From Sterolibacterium sp964521075 (lineage in GTDB: Bacteria; Pseudomonadota; Gammaproteobacteria; Burkholderiales; Rhodocyclaceae), in the NCBI GenBank assembly GCA_964521075.1, contig CAZFPI010000022.1, forward strand, positions 1 to 28,808: DNA of 28,808 nt, read 5' to 3'. Positions 1 through 7,641 of the stretch are shown piece by piece. A program made the position numbers and the translations under genes. Within the stretch, counting starts at the first letter, position 1. Each line of letters starts with the position of its first letter. The notes beneath the pieces are model-generated. The model saw only the letters and a list, made by a program, of their open reading frames with translations, searched no databases and was not told the origin of the DNA.

Positions 1-353
1 ACGCCGTCGATGTGGCCCTGCAGGCGTCCGTCAGCCACCGAGAAACCGAACTGCTCGCCGTCTGCCTTGTGGGTGCGCAGATCGAAACCCGCGTCCCGCA
101 GCCATCCGACCATGCACTCTTCGTTGACGTGGCCGCGCTCGAAGATGCGCAATATCCGACCCTGCACGTCGCGTCCATAGTCGACTGGTGCTTGCGCAAA
201 CTCGTACTGCAGCGCGCGTTCGCAGGCCACGCCCAAGCGGGATGCGCCAAGGTAGTGGCGCACCGACTGCCGGGCACGCGCTCGCAGCAGACCGGCGTCG
301 ATCAGCACGCTGATTTGCCCGGACACGCTTGCCGTGGAATTGAAGTCCATCAT
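1..353 (-). CDS. PD-(D/E)XK-type phage exonuclease, N-terminal part
   Basis: The first 117 residues are visible; the 3' part lies beyond the left edge. The N-terminal half has the shape YLGASRLGVACERALQYEF, the helix that opens Cas4/RecB-like phage and ICE exonucleases. It ends in a GHIDG motif whose aspartate is the usual metal-binding residue of the PD-(D/E)XK fold. The second acidic/lysine motif lies outside the window. The start is ATGATG, and its A-T-G-A overlaps the stop of the gene upstream, so translation is probably coupled. Next to a Sak4-like ATPase and an SSB-like gene, it most likely resects DNA ends for annealing-type recombination of the element. The family is inferred from motifs, not from a search. 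Confidence 0.7.
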   Translation of the reverse strand, partial: MMDFNSTASVSGQISVLIDAGLLRARARQSVRHYLGASRLGVACERALQYEFAQAPVDYGRDVQGRILRIFERGHVNEECMVGWLRDAGFDLRTHKADGEQFGFSVADGRLQGHIDG

Positions 354-826
354 GGCTTCGTCTCCCACGGCAGATCGTCCTCAAGATCAGCAAACGGGTT
401 CGCCAAGGGATCGGGCGTCGGAGGCATGCCGCGCACCGGCGGAAACTTGGTCGCCTCGTGATGCTCGACCATTGCCTCCGTGTAGCGGGTGACGATGGCG
501 TCGATAACCCGCAGCGCTTCGGCTTCCGAGTAATCCCCGAGAGGCTTCGTGAAACCGATTTCGCCAGCGGCCTCACCGAAGGACTTCAGGCACTTTTTCA
601 TCGAGGCGATCTCGATGTCAGAGGGATCGATCATCACGACCTCCCTGCGTTTGCCCGGCTCGTCCTTGGCTTTGAGCCAATTGCCGTACATCGCGTGAAA
701 GACGTTCTGGCAACGCTGCGAGCAGAACACCCAGTCGATGGGGTAGCGCCGGGGATTGCCGATACCGTGTTGGTTGTCGGTGTGACCGAATCCCCGTGCC
801 TGACGTGTGCAGATCCAGCATTTCAC
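350..826 (-). CDS. Small Cys4 zinc-finger protein (DUF6511-like)
   Basis: This 158-residue protein starts MKCWICTRQARGFGHTD. Cys3, Cys6, Cys35 and Cys39 form a CxxC/CxxxC treble-clef-like zinc site, followed by an aromatic-rich HAMYGNW segment. The middle is helical, and the C-terminus is proline- and acid-rich (residues 130-158). The layout matches phage and ICE proteins annotated DUF6511, from memory rather than a search. It overlaps both neighbours by about 4 bases inside the recombination operon, which suggests a DNA- or RNA-binding accessory role. No catalytic function is evident. Confidence 0.65.
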   Translation of the reverse strand: MKCWICTRQARGFGHTDNQHGIGNPRRYPIDWVFCSQRCQNVFHAMYGNWLKAKDEPGKRREVVMIDPSDIEIASMKKCLKSFGEAAGEIGFTKPLGDYSEAEALRVIDAIVTRYTEAMVEHHEATKFPPVRGMPPTPDPLANPFADLEDDLPWETKP

Positions 827-1677
827 GCCACCTCCTCAAACTCGTCGATCAACAGACCGAGCTGCAACGCGCCGCCCGCGAAGGCTGCCTCGCAACGCCT
901 GCTGAAATCGCGGTAGTTGGTCGAGCAACGCGCAATCGCCGTCACCGAATGAATCTGCTGCTCCAGCCGCGTCAGCCCTTTGTCGGTCAGCCACTGGTGG
1001 TGCTTGTCCGAGATGCGCTTGCGACTGCGAATCTCGTCGAGCAACTCCTCCGGCAACACCGGCCCGTAGACCCAGCGCTGCGTGATCTGGCCAAGGACGT
1101 GGGGCGGGTTCTGGGCGTGGCCCTGGTACTTCCACCCAAACAGACGGTAGATGGCGCGGTAGTAGTCGGCGTGAAAGCGCCGTTCCCACGAGCCGCTGGA
1201 CTGGCGCAGCAGCTTGGCAATCAAGTCCTGCAATGCGTCGGGCGCACGGTGGAACTGGTAGCCCGTTGCTTCGTCGATCAGCGCGACCTCGCCGGTGGTG
1301 GCCAGCGCGTGCATGATCTTCATGCAGTTGGGGACGATCCCCTTGCGAGCCTTGTGCAGCGTTCCGGTCAGCGCCGCATTGACCACGGCAGACGCGAGGT
1401 CAGCGATGATTCCTGCCGGAAAGAACTGCGTCTGCCGACCTGACGGCAGCAAAATCGGCTCACGTGTTTTCTCCAATTCCGACAAGGAGTTAGGCGCGAA
1501 ATCGGTGAGAAATCGGGCGAATCGGCCACCCTTGTGGCCTTCGTGGAAGCCGAGCAATTTGGCAAGCTGGCGGCGCACGTAGCCGCGCTCGCCACCCTTG
1601 AGGACAACTGCCTCGCATTCCAGATCGCCGAAATGCACGACGCCGTAGTGGCTGGCAGTGAGAATGGATATGTTCAT
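823..1677 (-). CDS. P63C-domain phage protein
   Basis: The protein has 284 residues. I chose the ATG at 1677 because AGGAGG (1684-1689) sits 6 bases upstream; in-frame ATGs at 1683 and 1701 are possible but badly spaced. The N-terminal third has an HFGDLECEAVVLKGGERGYV region followed by a helical GFHEGHKGGRFARFL stretch, as in phage antirepressor-like N-terminal domains. The C-terminal half carries the block FHADYYRAIYRLFGWKYQG and the tryptophan-containing ITQRWVYGPVLPEELLDEIR, typical of the P63C domain found in prophage and ICE proteins. Its biochemical role is not established. The neighbours point to DNA maintenance or recombination. Confidence 0.7.
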   Translation of the reverse strand: MNISILTASHYGVVHFGDLECEAVVLKGGERGYVRRQLAKLLGFHEGHKGGRFARFLTDFAPNSLSELEKTREPILLPSGRQTQFFPAGIIADLASAVVNAALTGTLHKARKGIVPNCMKIMHALATTGEVALIDEATGYQFHRAPDALQDLIAKLLRQSSGSWERRFHADYYRAIYRLFGWKYQGHAQNPPHVLGQITQRWVYGPVLPEELLDEIRSRKRISDKHHQWLTDKGLTRLEQQIHSVTAIARCSTNYRDFSRRCEAAFAGGALQLGLLIDEFEEVA

Positions 1678-1688
1678 GGCCATCCTCC

Positions 1689-2327
1689 TCACTGCGCCCA
1701 TGACGGTTTGCCCGTCACGGGTGCGCGTTGTGGAGCAGCAGCGGGAGCCTGATAAACAGGTGCTGCCTGTGCGGGAGCGCCAGAGTTGCCACCGCCGGTG
1801 TTGGCCTTGGCCGCGACACCCTTCAACTTGGCGTAGTCGGCGTGGTCAGGTTCGACCGCCACCTTGACCACATTGCGATCCGCACCCTTGGCATCCTTTT
1901 CGATATCAACGCGAACGATGAATTCGATGCCGTCCAGTTCGTAAAAACCCTGGATGCGGCGCGCGGCGGCGGCCTGCGGTGTGTTGTCCTGTGGATGAAT
2001 ATTGCGGGCACTGTTGAGCGCAGCGCGGATGAAGCTGCGTCCCATCTGGCCCCAGGTCGGCCCCTTCTTGGACAGCAGGCCGATGTTGCTCCACATCTTG
2101 CGTTTGACATGCTCACCGTCGGTGACCACAAATTCGGCAGAGAGGTAGATCGAACCGGTGTCGAAGGATTCGGTGGCGTAGCCGCCGCCCCAGCCTTGTT
2201 CGGGATCGTCGTAACCACCGGGTTTGATGGTCATGCGCACAGGCACGACGGTGCCCTTGGGGATCAGGTCGAAACCGGACTGCTGCGAGTCGGCGTCATT
2301 AAAGTCATTCCATGCATTGGCGGTCAT
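1689..2327 (-). CDS. Putative phage-type single-stranded DNA-binding protein
   Basis: The protein has 212 residues. After an N-terminal segment the body looks like an all-beta fold: PKGTVVPVRMTIKPGG, SIYLSAEFVVTDGEHVKRKMW, DGIEFIVRVDIEKDAK. This is followed by a disordered Gly/Ala/Pro/Gln-rich tail from about residue 170. An OB-like core with a flexible tail, encoded directly next to a RecA-fold ATPase and an exonuclease, is the usual layout of phage SSB genes. The tail ends PSWAQ rather than the acidic DDDIPF-type tip of cellular SSB. The assignment is inference from architecture and context; the family was not identified by name. Confidence 0.5.
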   Translation of the reverse strand: MTANAWNDFNDADSQQSGFDLIPKGTVVPVRMTIKPGGYDDPEQGWGGGYATESFDTGSIYLSAEFVVTDGEHVKRKMWSNIGLLSKKGPTWGQMGRSFIRAALNSARNIHPQDNTPQAAAARRIQGFYELDGIEFIVRVDIEKDAKGADRNVVKVAVEPDHADYAKLKGVAAKANTGGGNSGAPAQAAPVYQAPAAAPQRAPVTGKPSWAQ

Positions 2328-3178
2328 TGCGATTGCTCCTTGGATTCAAATTGGGTTTGGGCGGCGGTGCCGGACGCGGGAGCGCTGCTGGCGCACTTGG
2401 CGATCAGTGCGCCGAGATGCGGCGGCTCCAGCACGTCGAGGCGACCGCTGCGGTCTTTGGCGGGGAAGCCGTAGGGATTGACGGTGTGGGTGACGAAGGC
2501 GCGATACGAACTGCCGTCATCGGCCTTGAGCTCGGCCAGCGTCACGACCTCGTCGACGATCCCGGGCAGCTCTAGGCTGGTTTTGCTGCCCTCGATCTGT
2601 GGCACGAACACCTTGCGATTGAAGTCATCCAAGCGTTCGTCGAGGATCGCCACGAAGATCACGTTCTTGCCCCGGGCGTGCTGCAGGTGGGTCAAGGCAC
2701 CGATCATTTCCTGCCCGAGCAGTCCGTAGGCCGCACGCAGATCGGGCTTGCCGGAACGGTCGCTGACCGCACCCGGCTGAGCCTTGCACCACGCGAAGCA
2801 CTGCCGCGACAACTGCGTGATCGAGTCCAGGAAGAAGGTCTGGTAACGATCCAGTTGCGTGGCATCGCCAAACTTCTCGATGACGTGGTCGTAATGCGCT
2901 TGCGAAAACGCGCTCTCGGCAGGCAAGGACTTGTCCGGGCCAGCGAGGAACACAAAGAAGTCGCGGCTCTCCGGCCAAGACGCCGGGCGGATGGTGTCGC
3001 CCGGCCAATCCGCCACGGACAGATCGCCCGCCTCGATGTCGAGGAACAGCGTGGTGGCGGGATCGAGGTCTTTGAGGCGGGTGGTTTTGCCGATACCGGA
3101 TTTGCCCAGCAGCAGGAGCTTGACGCCCTTGCGTTCGGCCATGCGTTCGACGGCGGACACGATGGGGAGCTTCTTCAT
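2324..3178 (-). CDS. RecA-fold ATPase, Sak4-like (AAA_24 type)
   Basis: The protein has 284 residues. A Walker A loop, GKSGIGKTT (residues 25-33), follows a hydrophobic strand. There is a first acidic strand LFLDIE (44-49) and a Walker B-like strand FFLDS (115-119). This compact single-domain layout is that of phage nucleotide-binding proteins of the AAA_24 group, which includes Sak4 annealing recombinases. The C-terminal 30 residues are Ser/Ala/Gln-rich and may contact the adjacent SSB-like protein. The start overlaps the upstream stop (ATGA), and its own stop overlaps the SSB-like gene. Probable role: ATP-dependent or ATP-stimulated strand annealing during recombination of the element. A generic phage ATPase is the alternative. 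Confidence 0.7.
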   Translation of the reverse strand: MKKLPIVSAVERMAERKGVKLLLLGKSGIGKTTRLKDLDPATTLFLDIEAGDLSVADWPGDTIRPASWPESRDFFVFLAGPDKSLPAESAFSQAHYDHVIEKFGDATQLDRYQTFFLDSITQLSRQCFAWCKAQPGAVSDRSGKPDLRAAYGLLGQEMIGALTHLQHARGKNVIFVAILDERLDDFNRKVFVPQIEGSKTSLELPGIVDEVVTLAELKADDGSSYRAFVTHTVNPYGFPAKDRSGRLDVLEPPHLGALIAKCASSAPASGTAAQTQFESKEQSQ

Positions 3179-3657
3179 TGCGCATCCCCCTCGATGGTCA
3201 GCGTGAACGAGGGCTTGCCGGGTTCGACCGTGCGGGCGGCAGCGAACTGCTGCTGCAATGCTGGCGGCCAGTTGGTGTAGCGCGACTCGGATACGGACAG
3301 CTTGACGTCGATGTAGCCTTCGACCTTCTCGCCGGAGGACACGATGCGTTCGGCAATTTCGGCCAACTGCTTCTGATTCCAGCTGACCTTCTTGGGCTGC
3401 TCAAACTTGATGTGCAGCGGGCCATCGCTGATGTGGGCGGTGCCGAAGTCACGGCCGGAGTCGCGCAGCGCCGTGCGGCCCTGTTCGCCGAAACGTTGAT
3501 CCTTGGCGGCATCGAGCTTGGTACGCATTTTCTTGGCCCAATCGATCAGGTGATCGAGGTTGGCATCGGCCTCAGCCAGCTGGGCGGGCGGCAGGTTGGC
3601 CAGTTGGCTCACCGACATTTCGGCGAGGTCGGCGGGGAATACGGTCAGATCTCTCAT
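3175..3657 (-). CDS. Hypothetical phage/ICE protein, 160 aa
   Basis: I do not recognise this family. The ATG at 3657 was chosen because an AAGGGGG purine run lies about 6 bases upstream; an upstream in-frame ATG would overlap the preceding gene. Residues 15-60 are helical (LANLPPAQLAEADANLDHLIDWAKKMRTKL, read as consecutive helices). They are followed by a mixed segment with a KKVSWNQKQLAEIAERI helix and a beta-rich end, EGYIDVKLSVSESRYTNWP. There is no signal peptide or membrane segment. Its position, between an Xis-like gene and the Sak4-like ATPase and overlapping the latter, implies a role in DNA handling by the element. Confidence 0.6.
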   Translation of the reverse strand: MRDLTVFPADLAEMSVSQLANLPPAQLAEADANLDHLIDWAKKMRTKLDAAKDQRFGEQGRTALRDSGRDFGTAHISDGPLHIKFEQPKKVSWNQKQLAEIAERIVSSGEKVEGYIDVKLSVSESRYTNWPPALQQQFAAARTVEPGKPSFTLTIEGDAQ

Positions 3658-3667
3658 GGCCGCCCCC

Positions 3668-3931
3668 TTACTGGTATGCACGAGCGAAGGTCGAGTAGCG
3701 CGAAACGCGCCGCTCGAAGGCTTCGACTTCGGTCAGGAGATAGACGACCCTCGAACCCAGTTTGCAAAAAACGCAACCGAGTTGTTCCTGCCGCCAGCGG
3801 CGCAAGGTTTTGACAGAGAGCCCCCAGCGGGAAGCGAGCTCGTTTTCGTCGAGGGCGATGCGCGTGGCACCGTCTCGAATGTTCCGGCGGTGTGACCGAC
3901 CGGATTCAACTGATGGGACTTGGTTTTGCAT
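3668..3931 (-). CDS. Excisionase/AlpA-like HTH DNA-binding protein
   Basis: The protein has 87 residues. After a basic N-terminal stretch, residues 28-75 form a winged HTH of the MerR/excisionase (HTH_17) kind: ELASRWGLSVKTLRRWR is the helix-turn-helix, and the GSRVVYLLTEVEAFER wing ends in the helix typical of the family. It is the first gene of the minus-strand recombination operon. A perfect 9-base inverted repeat (3934-3942 and 3957-3965) spans its leader, and three TACGG repeats lie further upstream. Both suggest that it binds its own upstream region. Excisionase, directionality factor or operon regulator are equally plausible. Confidence 0.75.
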   Translation of the reverse strand: MQNQVPSVESGRSHRRNIRDGATRIALDENELASRWGLSVKTLRRWRQEQLGCVFCKLGSRVVYLLTEVEAFERRVSRYSTFARAYQ

Positions 3932-3933
3932 TT

Positions 3934-3965
3934 CGATGTGCCTCTTTTATGAAATGGGCACATCG
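3934..3965. repeat. Perfect 9-bp inverted repeat upstream of the Xis-like gene
   Basis: CGATGTGCC (3934-3942) and GGCACATCG (3957-3965) are exact reverse complements separated by 14 AT-rich bases. The left arm begins 3 bases before the start codon of the excisionase-like gene and overlaps its GAGG ribosome-binding region. The structure could be a protein-binding operator or an mRNA hairpin hiding the ribosome-binding site. Confidence 0.6.
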
Positions 3966-3982
3966 AAGTTTCCGCATGGATT

Positions 3983-4022
3983 TACGGCCTGAGTCCGGGC
4001 CGACATACGGAAAAACTTACGG
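3983..4022. repeat. Three TACGG direct repeats
   Basis: TACGG occurs at 3983-3987, 4006-4010 and 4018-4022, so the start-to-start distances are 23 and 12 bases, close to two and one helical turns. They lie between the stop of the unknown 310-aa gene and the 9-bp inverted repeat before the Xis-like gene. Phased short direct repeats are the kind of site small winged-HTH excisionases bind, but five bases is short enough for chance. Confidence 0.35.
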
Positions 4023-4026
4023 ATTG

Positions 4027-4959
4027 TTATTGGCGTCGAACTTGGTAATGGCCGCCAGCCTTGACCAAAAGGAGGTATTCCTCGCGGGTGGCCTTGTCGC
4101 CAAAGGCTTCATCGAATGAGCGATAGCCGCAATCCACTTTCGACTTGACCTCGGCCCACTTCATCGCCGGTGGCGTCTTGCCTTCCACGCCCCACATGAA
4201 CTTGAGGATGGCGGCACGCGTATCGCTCACCAGACGCGACTTCTCGAAGTGAGGCAGCTTCACTCGTGTACCTTGCAAAAACTGTTCAGGTTCAGCGTCG
4301 CCATTGGAGGTCACGAATCCACGCAAAACCCGGTCGAAGGCGCTCGCGTCGAAAACGTCCTGCCCGTCTTCCACGCGAATGAAATCGTTCAGGCAGCGCA
4401 TGACATGGTCACGAGGCAGGCTGTCGCTGCCCGGTCGATGCCGCAGGAGCACACCACCACGAGGCCACGCCGTGTCGCACAACACTGGCGTCGTTTCTGA
4501 GGCCGGTGCACGCTCCCATAAACGCCCGACAAACACCGGCGCGAAATCGTGGGTACCAGCGATTCGCGCATTACCGAGGTGCCAGAGGTGATCTGGCACC
4601 CGGGTTCGCTGTTGCGATAGCTGTCGTGGCTCTATGCCGATCAGACTGCACAGATCGGTGAGCCACGTATCAATACGCAGCCCGTAAAGCACGATGTCGG
4701 ATAGCGGGCACGTGACGATTCGAGATCGCTGTTGGGGGCTTCGGTATCGGAACACGCCAGCGTCCTCGTCAATATCGGCCTCGACCTCTTCCTCCGAATC
4801 GAGGAAAGGCACCATCACACGGGTCAAGTAGCCATCCTCAACCACCCACCGACGGCGAATAAATTCGGCACGGTGTGGGCCGACGGTGGTTGCAATCACG
4901 CGCGGATCGACGCTGCGCACGCGCTCAACGGTGTTGAAATATTCCAAATATGCAGACAT
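4027..4959 (-). CDS. Unknown element-borne protein, 310 aa
   Basis: I cannot assign a family. Translation is placed at the ATG at 4959 because GAGGAG lies about 7 bases upstream; the ORF opens earlier, but that would overlap the upstream gene. The protein is soluble, with no signal or membrane segment. Visible features are an acidic stretch (FLDSEEEVEADIDEDAG, near residue 55), a central aromatic/Trp-rich region around HLWHLGNARI, and a basic C-terminus. It lies 10 bases after the 478-aa gene, so the pair is almost certainly co-translated. Lying between regulator and recombination genes, they are cargo or control genes of the element; a defence role is possible but unproven. Confidence 0.65.
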   Translation of the reverse strand: MSAYLEYFNTVERVRSVDPRVIATTVGPHRAEFIRRRWVVEDGYLTRVMVPFLDSEEEVEADIDEDAGVFRYRSPQQRSRIVTCPLSDIVLYGLRIDTWLTDLCSLIGIEPRQLSQQRTRVPDHLWHLGNARIAGTHDFAPVFVGRLWERAPASETTPVLCDTAWPRGGVLLRHRPGSDSLPRDHVMRCLNDFIRVEDGQDVFDASAFDRVLRGFVTSNGDAEPEQFLQGTRVKLPHFEKSRLVSDTRAAILKFMWGVEGKTPPAMKWAEVKSKVDCGYRSFDEAFGDKATREEYLLLVKAGGHYQVRRQ

Positions 4960-4969
4960 GACGCGCTCC

Positions 4970-6406
4970 TCAGAATTCACACAGGACGCCGAGCCGCGCC
5001 AATTGCTCGATCACGCGTTTGCGGTCATCCTCGGTCTTGCTCTTGTCGTTCAGGCCATTGGGCGACGTAATCTGGACGGCCACGTTGTGGGCTTTGCGGT
5101 GCGGTTGCTTTGCCATCCGGAAAACCAGCTTCACCTGCGACAAGGCATAACCAGTCAGATCATCCAATCCGTAGTCGTCATAGGCGACTTGGTAGATGTG
5201 ACGGCTATCGCGCCGATCCCGACCAATCATCAGCGTGCTCGACAGGTGCTGGACAATGTCGCGCCCGTTGGCTTCGTCGATGGTGCTCTGCTCGAATGGG
5301 CGCGCGATCTTCACTTGCAGGATCGAGATCTTCTCCACGCCGTCGACGAGATGCTGTTCAAGGCGCTTGAGCATGGCGTGTGTGGAAAAGCCCAGAAGAT
5401 CGAACTCACGCATTGGCATGTCGTTGATCGCCCCCTCGCAGGCCAGTACGACATCACGGAAGATGGTGGCCAGGTCACGGCGCGATTCCTTGTCCTCGCA
5501 GAACACGCCAAGCGCACCCGTGCCGGGTTCCCACGAGAAGATGGCCGACATGGCAGCGGGTTCTTCGTGGTCAATCACTTCACCGTCGGCGACTTGTTTG
5601 AAATGTGCCGTCGAGCCATTGAAGGTCGCGGTGAGCGTATGCAACAGTACTGGCGTCGAGTCGTCTGCGTCCTCCCCGCCACAGCGATCCGCATGAGCAA
5701 GATCGCGGCGCGTGAATTGCTCGATGAGAATCTGGTCGGCGGCCACCTTCGGATAGAGGGCGGCGATCCGGGTGCGCAGGACATCTTGCACGTCGACTTC
5801 GAACTTCGGCTCGATGCCTTTTGGCCCGAGGTAATGGCTGGAGAAGTTTTCGCTCTTCCACTGCCGATGCATCACTTGCAGGCGCTCGGCGTGCTCAAAG
5901 CGGTGTTCGGCCTTGACGCCGTCCGATGGAAATTCCTGGAGAAGATGCAGGTGCAGCGCGCGGCTGTACCTGTCGGTTGGCGCAACGAGTACCGCCGCGT
6001 CGCCATCATTTTTTTCCTCGAGCAAGGACTGGACGGCCTGCGCGCCGTACTCATCGTCAAGCAGTACCACCAGTTCAGCCGCACGCTCGATGCGCTGCTG
6101 TTTGTCGGGCATGAGTTTGGCCACGACGTGAAACAGCGCCTTGCGCGCTGGAATCGGCAGCACCCCCTTTGCGACCTCGACCAGCGCCGCAATTTCAGGC
6201 AGCGTGGTGTCGGCGGCGCGCTCGACCAAAGTCAAGATGAGTGCCGGTCGTTTCACCTTGCGGGCCAGGGTGACGAAATGCTCCATGCAGGGGAGGACAT
6301 CGGGGCCATCGTCCGATTGCCGGTTGCGCGCTTTCTTTGATGTCTGCTGATCTGCAGCCGACTCTTTTTGTTTTGCGATGTTGCTTTGTTCGACTGCCGT
6401 CATCAT
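4970..6406 (-). CDS. Unknown element-borne protein, 478 aa
   Basis: I do not recognise this family. The first 35 residues are polar and charged (Gln/Lys/Ser-rich) and likely disordered. Residues 40-135 are a helical repeat-like region with many Leu/Ala helices. The middle has a long charged section with KFEVDVQDVLRTRIAALYPKV, and the C-terminal part is mixed alpha/beta. No transmembrane helix, Walker motif or nuclease motif is evident. An AAAGGA ribosome-binding site (6412-6417) precedes the ATGATG start. The gene follows a strong terminator after the immA-like gene, so it probably has its own promoter or depends on read-through. It pairs with the 310-aa gene downstream. Confidence 0.65.
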   Translation of the reverse strand: MMTAVEQSNIAKQKESAADQQTSKKARNRQSDDGPDVLPCMEHFVTLARKVKRPALILTLVERAADTTLPEIAALVEVAKGVLPIPARKALFHVVAKLMPDKQQRIERAAELVVLLDDEYGAQAVQSLLEEKNDGDAAVLVAPTDRYSRALHLHLLQEFPSDGVKAEHRFEHAERLQVMHRQWKSENFSSHYLGPKGIEPKFEVDVQDVLRTRIAALYPKVAADQILIEQFTRRDLAHADRCGGEDADDSTPVLLHTLTATFNGSTAHFKQVADGEVIDHEEPAAMSAIFSWEPGTGALGVFCEDKESRRDLATIFRDVVLACEGAINDMPMREFDLLGFSTHAMLKRLEQHLVDGVEKISILQVKIARPFEQSTIDEANGRDIVQHLSSTLMIGRDRRDSRHIYQVAYDDYGLDDLTGYALSQVKLVFRMAKQPHRKAHNVAVQITSPNGLNDKSKTEDDRKRVIEQLARLGVLCEF

Positions 6407-6460
6407 GAAATTCCTTTACTGAATGAAGTGCGCGATTGCGCGAACGGTTAATTGCTGGTT

Positions 6461-6486
6461 TCAAAAAATGCCGACACGAAGTCGGC
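6461..6486 (-). terminator. Intrinsic terminator after the ImmA-like gene
   Basis: On the minus strand GCCGAC (6486-6481), loop TTCGT and GTCGGC (6475-6470) form a perfect 6-bp GC-rich stem followed by ATTTTTT. It lies 20 bases past the stop of the metallopeptidase gene and separates the XRE-ImmA pair from the two unknown genes. Confidence 0.8.
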
Positions 6487-6505
6487 GGCTAGGTGAGAGC
6501 AAGGA

Positions 6506-7339
6506 TCAAGCGATACCTGCCCCCGATGTCAGAAGGCCGTAACGTTCCATCCGAACCTGGATGAATCGCCGGTGAACGCCGAAGCGTTTTGCCAAGGCCT
6601 TCTGCAAACACTCCATGTCGAAGAAGCCAATGTCACCATCGGCGGTCAGCCGCATCGTGGTGCCGGGCAACTCCGGATCAATCGATGGACTACGGTGGAT
6701 CGTCACACCGTGCTTCGGTGCCAGTGTCTCTACCGCGCGGTACAAATGCTGTCGCGGCACAAGCAGTGATCCCATGAATTCGTTGGCGCGCAGCTCGGCA
6801 AAATGGACATTGCGCTCAAGCTCGCTGTTACGGACTGCGCTTGGCTCTGGCTGTTTTGCCAAGTGTTCGGCGTCACGAGTCTCGGTTCGGTAGGCCTTGC
6901 GTGCCAGCTCCGAAGGGTCGTCAAACAGGCCGGGGCCCTGAGCAGCGGCAGCAATCCAGCTCGGCGCATCAAAAATAGCGTGGCCAAGCTCGTGGGCAAA
7001 AGTGCTGAGTACCAGCTCTTCAGTTGCTGTTTCACTGACAGGAGACACTGACAGTACTGTGGCATCCATTGATGCCGCAGGATCAAACTCGCAAACACCC
7101 AGTACCGGGTTTCCCTGATCGTCGTTGACGGCGTGCTCGGTGTCGACCCACAAGTCGAACCGGATGCCGTTGATTTTCAGGCTGCTGATGTCGCGCAACA
7201 CAGACAGCGAGATGGCGTCAGTGTTGGCATCAACCAGTTGCTGGCGAGCCAGCACTGCGATGCCTTCGACTTCAGAATGTTTGATGTAGCGAGGGAGTTT
7301 CCGGTCGCAGCACCGGTAGGCGAGAGTCAACTCCGGCAT
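6506..7339 (-). CDS. ImmA/IrrE-type metallopeptidase
   Basis: The protein has 277 residues. The zinc site HELGH is at residues 116-120 (STFAHELGHAIFDAP), and the third ligand is probably Glu182 in AELRANEFMGSLLVP, the standard IrrE/ImmA second motif. ImmA-like proteases cleave a cognate XRE repressor after DNA damage or another cue, which derepresses the element. The gene starts immediately after the stop of the XRE gene (TGA then ATG), which fits that pairing. The N-terminal 100 residues and the C-terminal 90 residues are additional to the minimal peptidase core; the C-terminus contains a second small alpha/beta region around GDIGFFDMECLQKALAKRF. Confidence 0.88.
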   Translation of the reverse strand: MPELTLAYRCCDRKLPRYIKHSEVEGIAVLARQQLVDANTDAISLSVLRDISSLKINGIRFDLWVDTEHAVNDDQGNPVLGVCEFDPAASMDATVLSVSPVSETATEELVLSTFAHELGHAIFDAPSWIAAAAQGPGLFDDPSELARKAYRTETRDAEHLAKQPEPSAVRNSELERNVHFAELRANEFMGSLLVPRQHLYRAVETLAPKHGVTIHRSPSIDPELPGTTMRLTADGDIGFFDMECLQKALAKRFGVHRRFIQVRMERYGLLTSGAGIA

Positions 7340-7618
7340 TCATTTTTCTCCCGTCGCGCGCTTGCGATACATCCGAACAATATCGCCCACGTCTTCTCGC
7401 ATATCCGGCGGGAGGCGACTTGCTTCGATGAACGCCTCATCGGGGTTCTCACCAAGAATTTCTGCGGCTTTGCGGATCAGTTCGTCCTTGGGCGGCTTTT
7501 CCATCTCGCGCTCAATGCGCGACCAGTAGGCCGGTGAGATGTCGAGTTGGCGCGCGAAGTCGTTCATCGCAATACCCTTCGCGTCCCGTTTTTGTCTGAT
7601 GTAGGTTCCAAAACCCAT
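7340..7618 (-). CDS. XRE-family repressor
   Basis: The protein has 92 residues, almost wholly an XRE helix-turn-helix: GTYIRQKRDAKGIAMNDFAR, then QLDISPAYWSRIEREMEKPP (recognition helix around YWSRIER), then DELIRKAAEILGENPDEAF. The C-terminal tail is short and basic. Such Cro/cI-like proteins paired with ImmA-type proteases control ICE and prophage excision genes. The gene has an apparent consensus promoter directly upstream with repeated GTTAA/GTCAA elements over it, indicating autoregulation. The same intergenic region must also drive the divergent recombinase operon. Confidence 0.88.
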   Translation of the reverse strand: MGFGTYIRQKRDAKGIAMNDFARQLDISPAYWSRIEREMEKPPKDELIRKAAEILGENPDEAFIEASRLPPDMREDVGDIVRMYRKRATGEK

Positions 7619-7641
7619 GATGTAACCCAGTTGCGTGATTA

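Noticed and set aside
4886..6340. 484-codon plus-strand ORF opposite the unknown 478-aa gene
   Set aside because: Both frames are open, but the minus-strand frame has a ribosome-binding site, the 10-base spacing to its neighbour and operon polarity; the plus frame has none.
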